Part shown: piece after piece, positions 1 through 5,717 of the stretch
Position numbering within the stretch: position 1 is the stretch's first letter
How the letters are laid out: each line of letters starts with the position of its first letter
Source of the DNA: Oscillospiraceae bacterium
GTDB taxonomy: Bacteria > Bacillota > Clostridia > Oscillospirales > Ruminococcaceae
Assembly: GCA_016303235.1 (NCBI GenBank)
Contig: JAEDMB010000072.1
Span: forward strand, 1 to 9,238
DNA length: 9,238 nucleotides
Direction of reading: 5' to 3'
Program-made: the position numbers and the translations under genes
Notes under the pieces: model-generated
Seen by the model: the letters and a program-made list of their open reading frames with translations, nothing else
What the model was told of the DNA's origin: nothing
The model's database searches: none

Positions 1-83
1 CAAATGGTGACGGAATTTCTGCAAATGATGCACTTGCAATACAGCAGTATCTTGCAAATACAATAACAGCACTTCCCGTTTAA
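1..83 (+). CDS. C-terminal end of a dockerin-domain protein (partial, cut by window edge)
   Basis: Only the last 26 codons and the TAA stop (81-83) are in the window; the reading frame starts at base 3. The peptide begins NGDGISANDALAIQQYL and ends ITALPV. This is the pattern of the second repeat of a type I dockerin: an EF-hand-like calcium loop (N-x-D-G followed by a conserved Asp about five residues on) and then a helix with Ala-Leu-x-x-x-Gln-Tyr-Leu. Dockerins dock secreted glycoside hydrolases and other proteins onto cohesins in cellulosomes or amylosomes. The catalytic or binding part lies outside the window, so the substrate cannot be stated. A dockerin at the extreme C-terminus is the usual arrangement. 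The domain call is fairly secure for so short a fragment, but it rests on one repeat only. Confidence 0.72.
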   Translation, partial: NGDGISANDALAIQQYLANTITALPV

Positions 84-93
84 TAAAAAAAAC

Positions 94-122
94 AAGGCAG
101 ACTTTTTCCGGTCTGCCTTTTT
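94..122. terminator. Intrinsic terminator, probably bidirectional, between convergent genes
   Basis: A perfect 9-bp stem (94-102 AAGGCAGAC with 111-119 GTCTGCCTT) encloses an 8-base loop. On the plus strand it ends in a T run (118-122), 11 bases after the stop of the dockerin gene. On the minus strand the A8 run at 85-92 becomes a T8 run after the hairpin, just beyond the stop of the convergent lipoprotein gene at 130. Both flanks therefore fit a shared terminator. Confidence 0.9.
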
Positions 123-129
123 GATTTGA

Positions 130-1050
130 TTAATATATTCCGTGAATTCCTATATAGTCTATCACATTTTCTTCAGTATGGAAATAAAGGAATCCTGTAT
201 CAGTCTGATATTTATATATAATGCCGTCAGATTCTCCCTCACCGTATGCGGAAATAATATCATCTGAAATCATTCCGATTGATATTCCCCTTGAGGTTGA
301 GAAAGTATCATCTTTGATAATAATTTCCCCGAGAATTTCCGAATCTTCATATGCAAATGTTATAAGTTCCATATCAGCGAAATAATAGTGTCTGTTTTCA
401 GCCTGAATGCCGTCATTGTTGTATTCTCCGGCAGTAGATGTCATACTTTCGTATTCTCCGAATGAACCGATAAGGTCTTTTATGTCATCGGAAGGAGTCA
501 TTCCGTAGAAATAAAGCTCGTCAGGGGTTAAAGGTGCAGGGGAATTGTTTTCGGACGGAGAAGTTTCTTCCGGAGGCAGAGTTTCCTCACTTTCGGAAAT
601 TAAAGTCGTAACAGTTTCGGAAGAAATTTCCGTAGTCGGCGGAGCAGTAGTATATATAACAGGTTCATGCGGTTTCAGAACAGTCGGAACTCTTGGTTCA
701 TACTGTGCATGCTGATTTGTTATAGGCTTGAAATTTGTTTCGCCTGACGGAGATTTAAAAGTAGTTGCTGTTGCAGAGGCGGAAATTTCTGAAGAAACAG
801 CCGTTGTCTGAACAGAAGTTACAGAAATATTTGCCGAAGATACAGCCGTATTCTTTACAGTTGCTGAAACAGCAGTTGTCGTAGCTGTAATTGATGTCCG
901 GGAAGTATGTATTCCGGTGACAGGAGATGTTTCCGTAACGGTTTCAATAACCGGAGGGGAGTTTTCCGATTCAATTTCATGACTTCCACAACCGTATGCA
1001 AAAAGGCAGACGGCTGAAAGAATTATAAACAGAAAGATATTTTTTTTCAT
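130..1050 (-). CDS. Predicted lipoprotein with Ser/Thr/Pro-rich linker and small C-terminal domain, function unknown
   Basis: This encodes a 306-residue predicted secreted lipoprotein of no recognised function. From the ATG at 1050 it has a short basic start (MKKN), a hydrophobic segment (about 5-19) and a Cys at 21 preceded by Ala-Tyr-Gly. That fits a lipobox, although Ala at -3 is less usual than Leu. Residues 22-175 are low-complexity Thr, Ser, Pro, Val and Glu, with recurring TAVSS/TAVSA motifs, typical of a wall-spanning linker. Residues about 176-306 form a compact domain with two similar segments: GMTPSDDIKDLIGSFGE near 183-199 and GMISDDIISAYGEGE near 259-273. This GxxxDDIxxxxG pattern recalls small SmpA/OmlA- or BLIP-like domains of Gram-positive lipoproteins, but I cannot assign a family. 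A TTG at 1056 is an alternative start adding two residues. The GAGGA ribosome site (plus 1061-1065) is 10 bases from the ATG and only 4 from the TTG, so ATG is preferred. Confidence 0.85.
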   Translation of the reverse strand: MKKNIFLFIILSAVCLFAYGCGSHEIESENSPPVIETVTETSPVTGIHTSRTSITATTTAVSATVKNTAVSSANISVTSVQTTAVSSEISASATATTFKSPSGETNFKPITNQHAQYEPRVPTVLKPHEPVIYTTAPPTTEISSETVTTLISESEETLPPEETSPSENNSPAPLTPDELYFYGMTPSDDIKDLIGSFGEYESMTSTAGEYNNDGIQAENRHYYFADMELITFAYEDSEILGEIIIKDDTFSTSRGISIGMISDDIISAYGEGESDGIIYKYQTDTGFLYFHTEENVIDYIGIHGIY

Positions 1051-1109
1051 TTTCAATCAGTCCTCATAAAAAATATATTCATCATATATATTTAATGATG
1101 TACACTAAC

Positions 1110-1138
1110 ATTATAACAAATGCGGGAAATAATTTCAA
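1110..1138 (-). promoter_or_regulatory. Sigma-A-type promoter for the lipoprotein gene
   Basis: Read on the minus strand, TTGAAA (plus 1133-1138) and TATAAT (plus 1110-1115) are separated by exactly 17 bases (1116-1132). This is a perfect -10 and a 5/6 match to the -35. The predicted start of transcription near 1103 leaves a leader of about 50 bases before the ATG at 1050, with the ribosome site inside it. It suggests vegetative expression, unlike the divergent sporulation genes. Confidence 0.75.
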
Positions 1139-1145
1139 TATCAAT

Positions 1146-1198
1146 CAGCAAAAAAATTATGGCAAATAATGAAAATTTTATATGAAATTTTTTTGCTG
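1146..1198. repeat. Perfect 13-bp inverted repeat between the divergent promoters
   Basis: The left arm CAGCAAAAAAATT (1146-1158) is the exact reverse complement of the right arm AATTTTTTTGCTG (1186-1198), with 27 bases between them. The repeat starts 8 bp beyond the -35 of the lipoprotein promoter and ends 5 bp before the -35-like element of the sipL promoter. It is followed by no T run, and it should lie upstream of both transcription starts. It is therefore better read as a DNA element, such as an operator or curved A-tract DNA, than as an RNA terminator. Its role is unknown. Confidence 0.6.
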
Positions 1199-1203
1199 TC
1201 GGG

Positions 1204-1232
1204 TAATATGGGAAAGCTTATGCGAATATAAT
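1204..1232 (+). promoter_or_regulatory. Candidate sigma-E (mother-cell) promoter for sipL-spoIVA
   Basis: TAATATG at 1204-1210 matches 6 of 7 positions of the B. subtilis sigma-E -35 consensus (KMATATT). AATATAAT at 1225-1232 matches 6 of 8 positions of the -10 (CATACAAT). The spacer is 14 bp, within the usual range. Transcription would start near 1239-1240, about 30 bases before the ATG at 1269 and upstream of the AGGAGG. A sigma-A reading of the same TATAAT is less attractive, because the hexamer 17 bp upstream is TAATAT, unlike TTGACA. In B. subtilis spoIVA is under sigma-E control, which agrees. Confidence 0.6.
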
Positions 1233-1252
1233 GTGACAGAACCAAAATATTT

Positions 1253-1258
1253 AGGAGG
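1253..1258 (+). promoter_or_regulatory. Ribosome binding site that decides the sipL start
   Basis: A consensus AGGAGG lies 10 bases before the ATG at 1269. The frame stays open upstream to an ATG at 1182, but that ATG has no Shine-Dalgarno sequence and lies upstream of the predicted transcription start. Confidence 0.85.
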
Positions 1259-1268
1259 ACAACAGACT

Positions 1269-2819
1269 ATGGATTTTAAGGTAAACAAGGAAACTATATC
1301 AGTTTCGGAATGTATTTATGAGGGTATGCAGGAGCAGGGAATAGAGCTTGATTATATACTTCCGGATTACTATGCAGATATATTCAGACTTGTAAGGTGT
1401 GAGGCTGTTCCGACTGTAACGGATTACAGTATAAACGGTGACAAGCTTAACTATGAACTCCGATGCGATATAAGAATACTCTATTGCAGTGAATCGGGGG
1501 GAGCAGTTCAGTGTGTCAATCAGAAACAGACCTTTTCAAAAACTCTTGATTTGGGGAAAATATGTGAAAATCCCTCAATAGAATTAAAGCCTAAAGCTGA
1601 TTATATAAATTACCGTGCCTTGAATAAACGCCGTCTTGACCTCAGAGGTGCAGTATCGGTAAAAATAAAAATATCAGGCGAAAACTGTCAGGAAGTAATC
1701 AGCGATGCCTTTGGAATGAATGTCAAGGTTAAAAAAACTCCTGTAAAGCTTGCACAGAAAAAAATTTCATCAGTGAAATCGGTTCAGCTTTCGGAGGAAA
1801 TCGAAATCAATGACTCACAGCCACCGATAATAAATATAATAAAATGCTCATGCCGTTCAGTAAAATGCGAAAAAAAGATTATATCCGGAAAAATTATGGC
1901 TAAGGGCGAAGCTCTTATAAAAATACTTTATTCATGCGAAAAGGACGGCGGAGCTGTTGAACCGCTTGAATTTACTGTTCCTTTCAGTCAGATAATGGAT
2001 ATGGACGGCATAGATGAAAGCTATGAAATAAGAATGAATCCATATGCTGTTTACTGCGAGGCAGTTCCCGTTGCCGATAAATCGGGAGAAAACCGCACTG
2101 TTAAATGCGAAATGGAATTACGCCTTGAATGTACCGGAATAAAATCCGTATCAGTAATGCTCGGAACAGATGCATATTCAACGACTTATCCCTGCAATGT
2201 AGTATTATCCGAAATAAAAGCCGAACAGATACCGCTTGTTACAGAAAACGAAATACATAACAGTGCGAAAATATGTGACAGCGAAAGTATGCCGGTCAAT
2301 ATATATGATTTATGGTGTACCCCAAAGAATATAAATACCCGCCTTGTGCCGGAGGAAAAAAAGGTGATTGTCAGCGGTATGCTGACATATACGACAGCCG
2401 GAAAAGACAGTTCCGGATTTATAACAATGACTGACAAGGACGAAACTTTTGAAGAAAGTTTCAGTATTGATGAATGTTGTCCGGAAGGTTCGGCAACTTC
2501 TGAAGTAACAATAAACAACGTTTCCTATAATATAACTCCCGAAAATACTCTTGTTGCAAAGGCTGATGTAAAAGTATCGGTATCAGTTTTTAATTCATCA
2601 TCTGTGAAAGCCATATCGGAAATAAATGTTGATGATACAGTCAGAAAGGTTCGTGACGGAGACTATGCCCTTAAATTATATTACGGTATAGAAAATGAAA
2701 ATATATGGGATATTGCTAAAAAGTACAGCACAAGCGTTGACGCAATAATGGAGGAAAACAATCTTTACAGTGAAAGGCTTGAAAAAGACGGAATGATTCT
2801 GATTCCGATGGTACTGTAA
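1269..2819 (+). CDS. sipL: SipL-like SpoIVA-binding spore coat morphogenetic protein (DUF3794/SPOCS + LysM)
   Basis: The gene encodes 516 residues starting MDFKVNKETI. Residues about 30-160, 175-300 and 310-455 read as three beta-rich DUF3794/SPOCS-type repeats, with recurring patterns such as R/YCEAVP and K-C-E. Residues about 466-513 form a LysM-type module (IWDIAKKYSTSVDAIMEENN, then DGMILIPM at the end). This architecture is that of clostridial SipL, the functional counterpart of Bacillus SpoVID. In C. difficile SipL uses its LysM domain to bind SpoIVA and so attach the coat to the forespore. Here spoIVA follows 26 bp downstream, which strongly supports the assignment. The protein should act in the mother-cell cytosol on the forespore surface; no signal peptide is seen. 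It is unusually rich in cysteine (19 residues). The LysM lacks the common PGDT turn, having ENENIW instead, consistent with protein rather than glycan binding. The alternative is a generic DUF3794/LysM coat protein. Confidence 0.87.
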   Translation: MDFKVNKETISVSECIYEGMQEQGIELDYILPDYYADIFRLVRCEAVPTVTDYSINGDKLNYELRCDIRILYCSESGGAVQCVNQKQTFSKTLDLGKICENPSIELKPKADYINYRALNKRRLDLRGAVSVKIKISGENCQEVISDAFGMNVKVKKTPVKLAQKKISSVKSVQLSEEIEINDSQPPIINIIKCSCRSVKCEKKIISGKIMAKGEALIKILYSCEKDGGAVEPLEFTVPFSQIMDMDGIDESYEIRMNPYAVYCEAVPVADKSGENRTVKCEMELRLECTGIKSVSVMLGTDAYSTTYPCNVVLSEIKAEQIPLVTENEIHNSAKICDSESMPVNIYDLWCTPKNINTRLVPEEKKVIVSGMLTYTTAGKDSSGFITMTDKDETFEESFSIDECCPEGSATSEVTINNVSYNITPENTLVAKADVKVSVSVFNSSSVKAISEINVDDTVRKVRDGDYALKLYYGIENENIWDIAKKYSTSVDAIMEENNLYSERLEKDGMILIPMVL

Positions 2820-2845
2820 TTAATAGGAAAGGAAGACTATATAAA

Positions 2846-4321
2846 ATGGCTAAAGATATATACAGCGATATTGCGGGAAGAACCGGAGGAAATATCTATA
2901 TTGGAATTGTAGGGCCTGTCAGAACCGGAAAATCTACATTTATAAAGCGTTTTATGGAATCTCTTGTTATTCCGAATATAGAAAGCGATTTCAAGCGTGA
3001 AAGGGCTATTGATGAACTTCCGCAGTCGGCAGGCGGAAAAACTATTATGACTACTGAACCGAAATTCATACCCGAGGAGGCTGTTGAAGTAAATCTCGAA
3101 AACGGTGCAAGCTTCAGCGTCAGGCTGATAGACTGCGTAGGCTATATAGTTCCGAGTTCTCTCGGCTATATCGAAAACGAAATGCCGAGAATGGTAATGA
3201 CTTCATGGTTTGATGAGGAAATCCCGTTCAATATGGCTGCGGAAATAGGAACAAGAAAGGTAATTGCCGACCATTCAACAATAGGCCTTGTTGTTACTAC
3301 TGACGGCACTATATCAGATATACCCCGCCATGAATATGAAGAATGTGAAGAACGTGTTATTCTTGAACTTAAGGAACTCGGAAAGCCTTTTGTAGTTATA
3401 ATGAACTCCGCAAATCCCGATAACAGGGAAACTGCCGAAATGTGCCGTAATCTCACTGATAAATATGACTGCAAGGTAATTCCGGTAAACTGCCTTGAAC
3501 TCAGCGAGACTGATATAAAGCTTATTATGAAAGAAATACTTTATTCTTTCCCGGTAAGAGAAATAAATATCAGGACTGCAAAGTGGATAAATTCACTTGA
3601 AAAAGGTCACTGGCTTAAAAATGATATAATGAACTGTATCCGTGACAGTGCAAAGGATATAAAGCTTGTGCGTGAGGCGGAATATATGACTCAGGCAGTA
3701 ATGAACTGTCCGCATATAATAAAATCGGAAGTCAGTGAAATGGATTTGGGAAAGGGAAGTGTTACAATAACGGCTGAAATCGACAACAGTCTTTTCTATA
3801 AAATTCTCGGAGAAAAAACAGGAATTGAAATCGAAAGCGAAAGCGATTTGTTTCCCGTACTTCTTGAGCTTAACAGAATTAAAAACGAATACAAACGCTT
3901 TGAACCTGCACTCGCTGAACTGGAAGCAACAGGTTACGGAATAGTAATGCCCGAAATGGAAGAATTATCCCTTGAAGAACCAAAAATTATCAAACAGGGC
4001 GGAAAATATGGTGTAAAGCTTAAAGCCTCCGCACCGTCAATACATCTTATGAAAGCAAATATAAATACAACAGTAAGCCCCATTGTAGGCACAGAACGCC
4101 AGAGTGAGGAGCTTATACACTATCTTTTAGAAGGATTTGAAGAAAATCCTACTAAAATATGGGAGAGTAATATATTCGGGAAATCTCTGCATGAGCTTGT
4201 CAACGAAGGACTTCACAGCAAGCTTTATAAAATGCCTTCCGATGCAAGAATGAAACTTCAGGAAACACTTGAACGTGTTATAAATGAGGGTTGCAGTGGA
4301 CTCATATGCTTTATACTATAA
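2846..4321 (+). CDS. spoIVA: Stage IV sporulation protein A, coat morphogenetic ATPase
   Basis: SpoIVA is a cytoskeleton-like ATPase that polymerises irreversibly around the forespore and forms the base layer on which the coat assembles. The product is 491 residues, against 492 in B. subtilis, and collinear with it. A P-loop GPVRTGKST lies at 23-31 (Lys29), a TTEP motif with the sensor threonines at 69-72, and a Walker-B-like segment RLIDCVGY at 93-100 (Asp96). An N-terminal TRAFAC-like GTPase-fold domain runs to about residue 240. A middle and C-terminal region follows, ending in the conserved hydrophobic tail GCSGLICFIL, which matters for forespore targeting and polymerisation in Bacillus. 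The start has an AAAGGAAG ribosome site (2828-2835) 10 bases upstream. It sits 26 bp after sipL with no terminator between, so the two are probably co-transcribed in the mother cell. The identification is near certain. Confidence 0.97.
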   Translation: MAKDIYSDIAGRTGGNIYIGIVGPVRTGKSTFIKRFMESLVIPNIESDFKRERAIDELPQSAGGKTIMTTEPKFIPEEAVEVNLENGASFSVRLIDCVGYIVPSSLGYIENEMPRMVMTSWFDEEIPFNMAAEIGTRKVIADHSTIGLVVTTDGTISDIPRHEYEECEERVILELKELGKPFVVIMNSANPDNRETAEMCRNLTDKYDCKVIPVNCLELSETDIKLIMKEILYSFPVREINIRTAKWINSLEKGHWLKNDIMNCIRDSAKDIKLVREAEYMTQAVMNCPHIIKSEVSEMDLGKGSVTITAEIDNSLFYKILGEKTGIEIESESDLFPVLLELNRIKNEYKRFEPALAELEATGYGIVMPEMEELSLEEPKIIKQGGKYGVKLKASAPSIHLMKANINTTVSPIVGTERQSEELIHYLLEGFEENPTKIWESNIFGKSLHELVNEGLHSKLYKMPSDARMKLQETLERVINEGCSGLICFIL

Positions 4322-4325
4322 AAAT

Positions 4326-4352
4326 AAAAGGCGGATTTTTTTCCGCCTTTTT
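4326..4352 (+). terminator. Intrinsic terminator after spoIVA
   Basis: A perfect 10-bp stem (4326-4335 AAAAGGCGGA with 4342-4351 TCCGCCTTTT) has a T6 loop and ends in a T run through 4352. It begins 5 bases after the spoIVA stop and closes the sipL-spoIVA unit. A-rich sequence on the left would also give some termination in the reverse direction. Confidence 0.93.
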
Positions 4353-4384
4353 GTCATCAAAAATAATTAATTTACATAATAGGA

Positions 4385-4413
4385 TTGATTTTTTTTTAAT
4401 CTCGTGATATAAT
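4385..4413 (+). promoter_or_regulatory. Sigma-A promoter of the UAP1-like gene
   Basis: TTGATT (4385-4390) and a perfect TATAAT (4408-4413) are 17 bp apart, and a TG one base before the -10 (TGATATAAT) gives an extended -10 element. Transcription would begin near 4420, leaving about 30 bases of leader with the AAGGAGG at 4432-4438. The rest of the 4322-4449 gap holds only the spoIVA terminator. Confidence 0.8.
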
Positions 4414-4431
4414 AAAAATAATACTATTTTT

Positions 4432-4438
4432 AAGGAGG
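4432..4438 (+). promoter_or_regulatory. Strong ribosome binding site of the UAP1-like gene
   Basis: AAGGAGG lies 11 bases before the ATG at 4450. It fixes this start and suggests efficient translation. Confidence 0.85.
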
Positions 4439-4449
4439 AATAAATCAAT

Positions 4450-5667
4450 ATGAATTACAGCGAAGCTTTGGAAAAGCTTAATTCCTGTGGTCAGGAACAT
4501 GTTCTTAAATATTACGGCGAACTTTCTGAAGAATCTCAGAAAAGCCTTTTATCTCAGATTGAAAAACTTGATATGTCACTGCTGAATTGTTTCAGTAAGA
4601 AAGATATTTCCGGAAAAAGAGGAAATTTCAAGCCTCTCGGAGCTGTTACGATAGATGAAGTAAAACAGAGATACAGTGAATTTTCTGAAACCGGTATTAA
4701 TGCTATAAAAAACGGCAAGGTTGCAACAGTACTTCTTGCAGGCGGACAGGGGACAAGGCTCGGTTTTGAACACCCGAAAGGAATGTTCAATATCGGATTA
4801 AACAGAGAGCTTTATATATTTGAATGTCTTATGAACAACATAAAATCCACGGCAGAAAAATCCGGTGCATGGATTCCGCTTTATATCATGACAAGCGAAA
4901 CAAATAACGCTGAAACCGTTGAATTTTTTGAAAAGCATGATTATTTCGGATACAATAAGGATTATGTAACATTTTTCATTCAGGATATGGCATTTGCCGT
5001 TGATGAAAACGGAAAAATAATTCTTGAGGATAAGGATAAAATATTCCTTTCTCCCAACGGCAACGGAGGCTGGTTCTCATCTATTGCAAAAGCCGGACTT
5101 CTTGGAGAAATCAAAAACAAGGGCATTGAATGGATTAATGTTTTTGCAGTAGACAATGTACTTCAGCAGATTGCTGACCCTGCTTTTATCGGCTCTGTAA
5201 TATGTTCGGAATGTGAATCGGGCGGAAAAGTAGTAAGCAAGGCATCTCCCGATGAAAAAGTAGGCGTTCTCTGCCTTGAAAATGACAAGCCGTCAATAGT
5301 TGAATACTACGAAATGACTGACGAAATGCGTAACGGACGTGAACCGGACGGAAGTCTTTCATACAGATACGGAGTAATTCTCAACTATCTTTTCAGAACA
5401 GACAGGCTTGAAGAAATTATGAATAACGAAATGCCCGTGCATATCGTAAAGAAAAAAGTAAACTGTCTTGATGAATCAGGAAATCCTGTGAACAGAGAAG
5501 TTTATAAATTTGAAACGCTTGTACTTGATATGATTCATATGCAGAAAAGCTGTCTTTCGTATGAAGTAGAGAGAAACCGTGAATTTGCACCGGTCAAAAA
5601 TGCAGAGGGTGTTGATTCTGTTGATACCGCAAGAAATCTTCTTATTGAGAACGGCATAGAAATATAA
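4450..5667 (+). CDS. UDPGP-family uridylyltransferase, UAP1-like (probable UDP-N-acetylhexosamine pyrophosphorylase)
   Basis: The 405-residue protein belongs to the eukaryotic-type UTP:sugar-1-phosphate uridylyltransferases (UDPGP type 1). These make a UDP-sugar and pyrophosphate from UTP and a sugar-1-phosphate. Nucleotide-binding motif LLAGGQGTRLG is at 95-105, followed by the PKGM lysine motif (109-112), MTS (147-149), PNGNGG (202-207), the metal/substrate segment FAVDN (232-236) and the C-terminal EFAPVKNAEG (378-387). The order and wording of these blocks resemble human UAP1/AGX1 (LAGGQGTRLG, PKGM, PDGNGG, CVDN, EFSPLKNA) more than bacterial GalU or GlmU. The enzyme is cytosolic. GlcNAc-1-P or GalNAc-1-P is the likeliest acceptor by family, but glucose-1-P and others cannot be excluded from sequence alone. 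The gene has its own promoter and terminator, and no other sugar gene is adjacent. No acetyltransferase domain is present, so it could not replace bifunctional GlmU alone. Confidence 0.88.
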   Translation: MNYSEALEKLNSCGQEHVLKYYGELSEESQKSLLSQIEKLDMSLLNCFSKKDISGKRGNFKPLGAVTIDEVKQRYSEFSETGINAIKNGKVATVLLAGGQGTRLGFEHPKGMFNIGLNRELYIFECLMNNIKSTAEKSGAWIPLYIMTSETNNAETVEFFEKHDYFGYNKDYVTFFIQDMAFAVDENGKIILEDKDKIFLSPNGNGGWFSSIAKAGLLGEIKNKGIEWINVFAVDNVLQQIADPAFIGSVICSECESGGKVVSKASPDEKVGVLCLENDKPSIVEYYEMTDEMRNGREPDGSLSYRYGVILNYLFRTDRLEEIMNNEMPVHIVKKKVNCLDESGNPVNREVYKFETLVLDMIHMQKSCLSYEVERNREFAPVKNAEGVDSVDTARNLLIENGIEI

Positions 5668-5669
5668 AT

Positions 5670-5698
5670 AAAACAGACGGAGAAATCCGTCTGTTTTT
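5670..5698 (+). terminator. Intrinsic terminator after the UAP1-like gene, abutting the next ribosome site
   Basis: A 12-bp stem (5670-5681 with 5686-5697, core ACAGACGGA/TCCGTCTGT) is closed by a GAAA tetraloop and ends in a run of five T (5694-5698). It starts 3 bases after the UAP1-like stop. Only 1 base separates its T run from the GGAGG of the next gene, leaving no room for a promoter downstream of the hairpin. Confidence 0.88.
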
Positions 5699-5699
5699 C

Positions 5700-5704
5700 G
5701 GAGG
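5700..5704 (+). promoter_or_regulatory. Ribosome binding site of the first ABC half-transporter
   Basis: GGAGG lies 13 bases before the ATG at 5718, slightly longer than the other spacings in this window. It is directly next to the terminator hairpin, so folding or read-through there could affect access to it. Confidence 0.75.
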
Positions 5705-5717
5705 AATATAAAATAAT

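Noticed and set aside
1146..1198. Inverted repeat read as a transcription terminator
   Set aside because: The 27-base loop and the lack of a T run on either side argue against it, and no gene ends nearby on either strand.
1204..1232. Sigma-A promoter using the TATAAT at 1227-1232
   Set aside because: The hexamer 17 bp upstream (TAATAT) does not resemble TTGACA and there is no TG extension. The sigma-E reading fits both boxes and the gene function. It is not fully excluded.
1182..1268. Upstream extension of the sipL reading frame to an ATG at 1182
   Set aside because: There is no ribosome site before it, the encoded residues do not look like the family, and a sigma-E-like promoter and an AGGAGG lie inside it.
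2186..2518. Open minus-strand frame of about 110 codons inside sipL
   Set aside because: It is a shadow of the plus-strand gene, with no ribosome site, no recognisable domain and biased composition. The same holds for the minus frames at 3166-3474 (spoIVA), 4554-4790 and 4576-4773 (UAP1-like) and 6653-6838 (first ABC gene).
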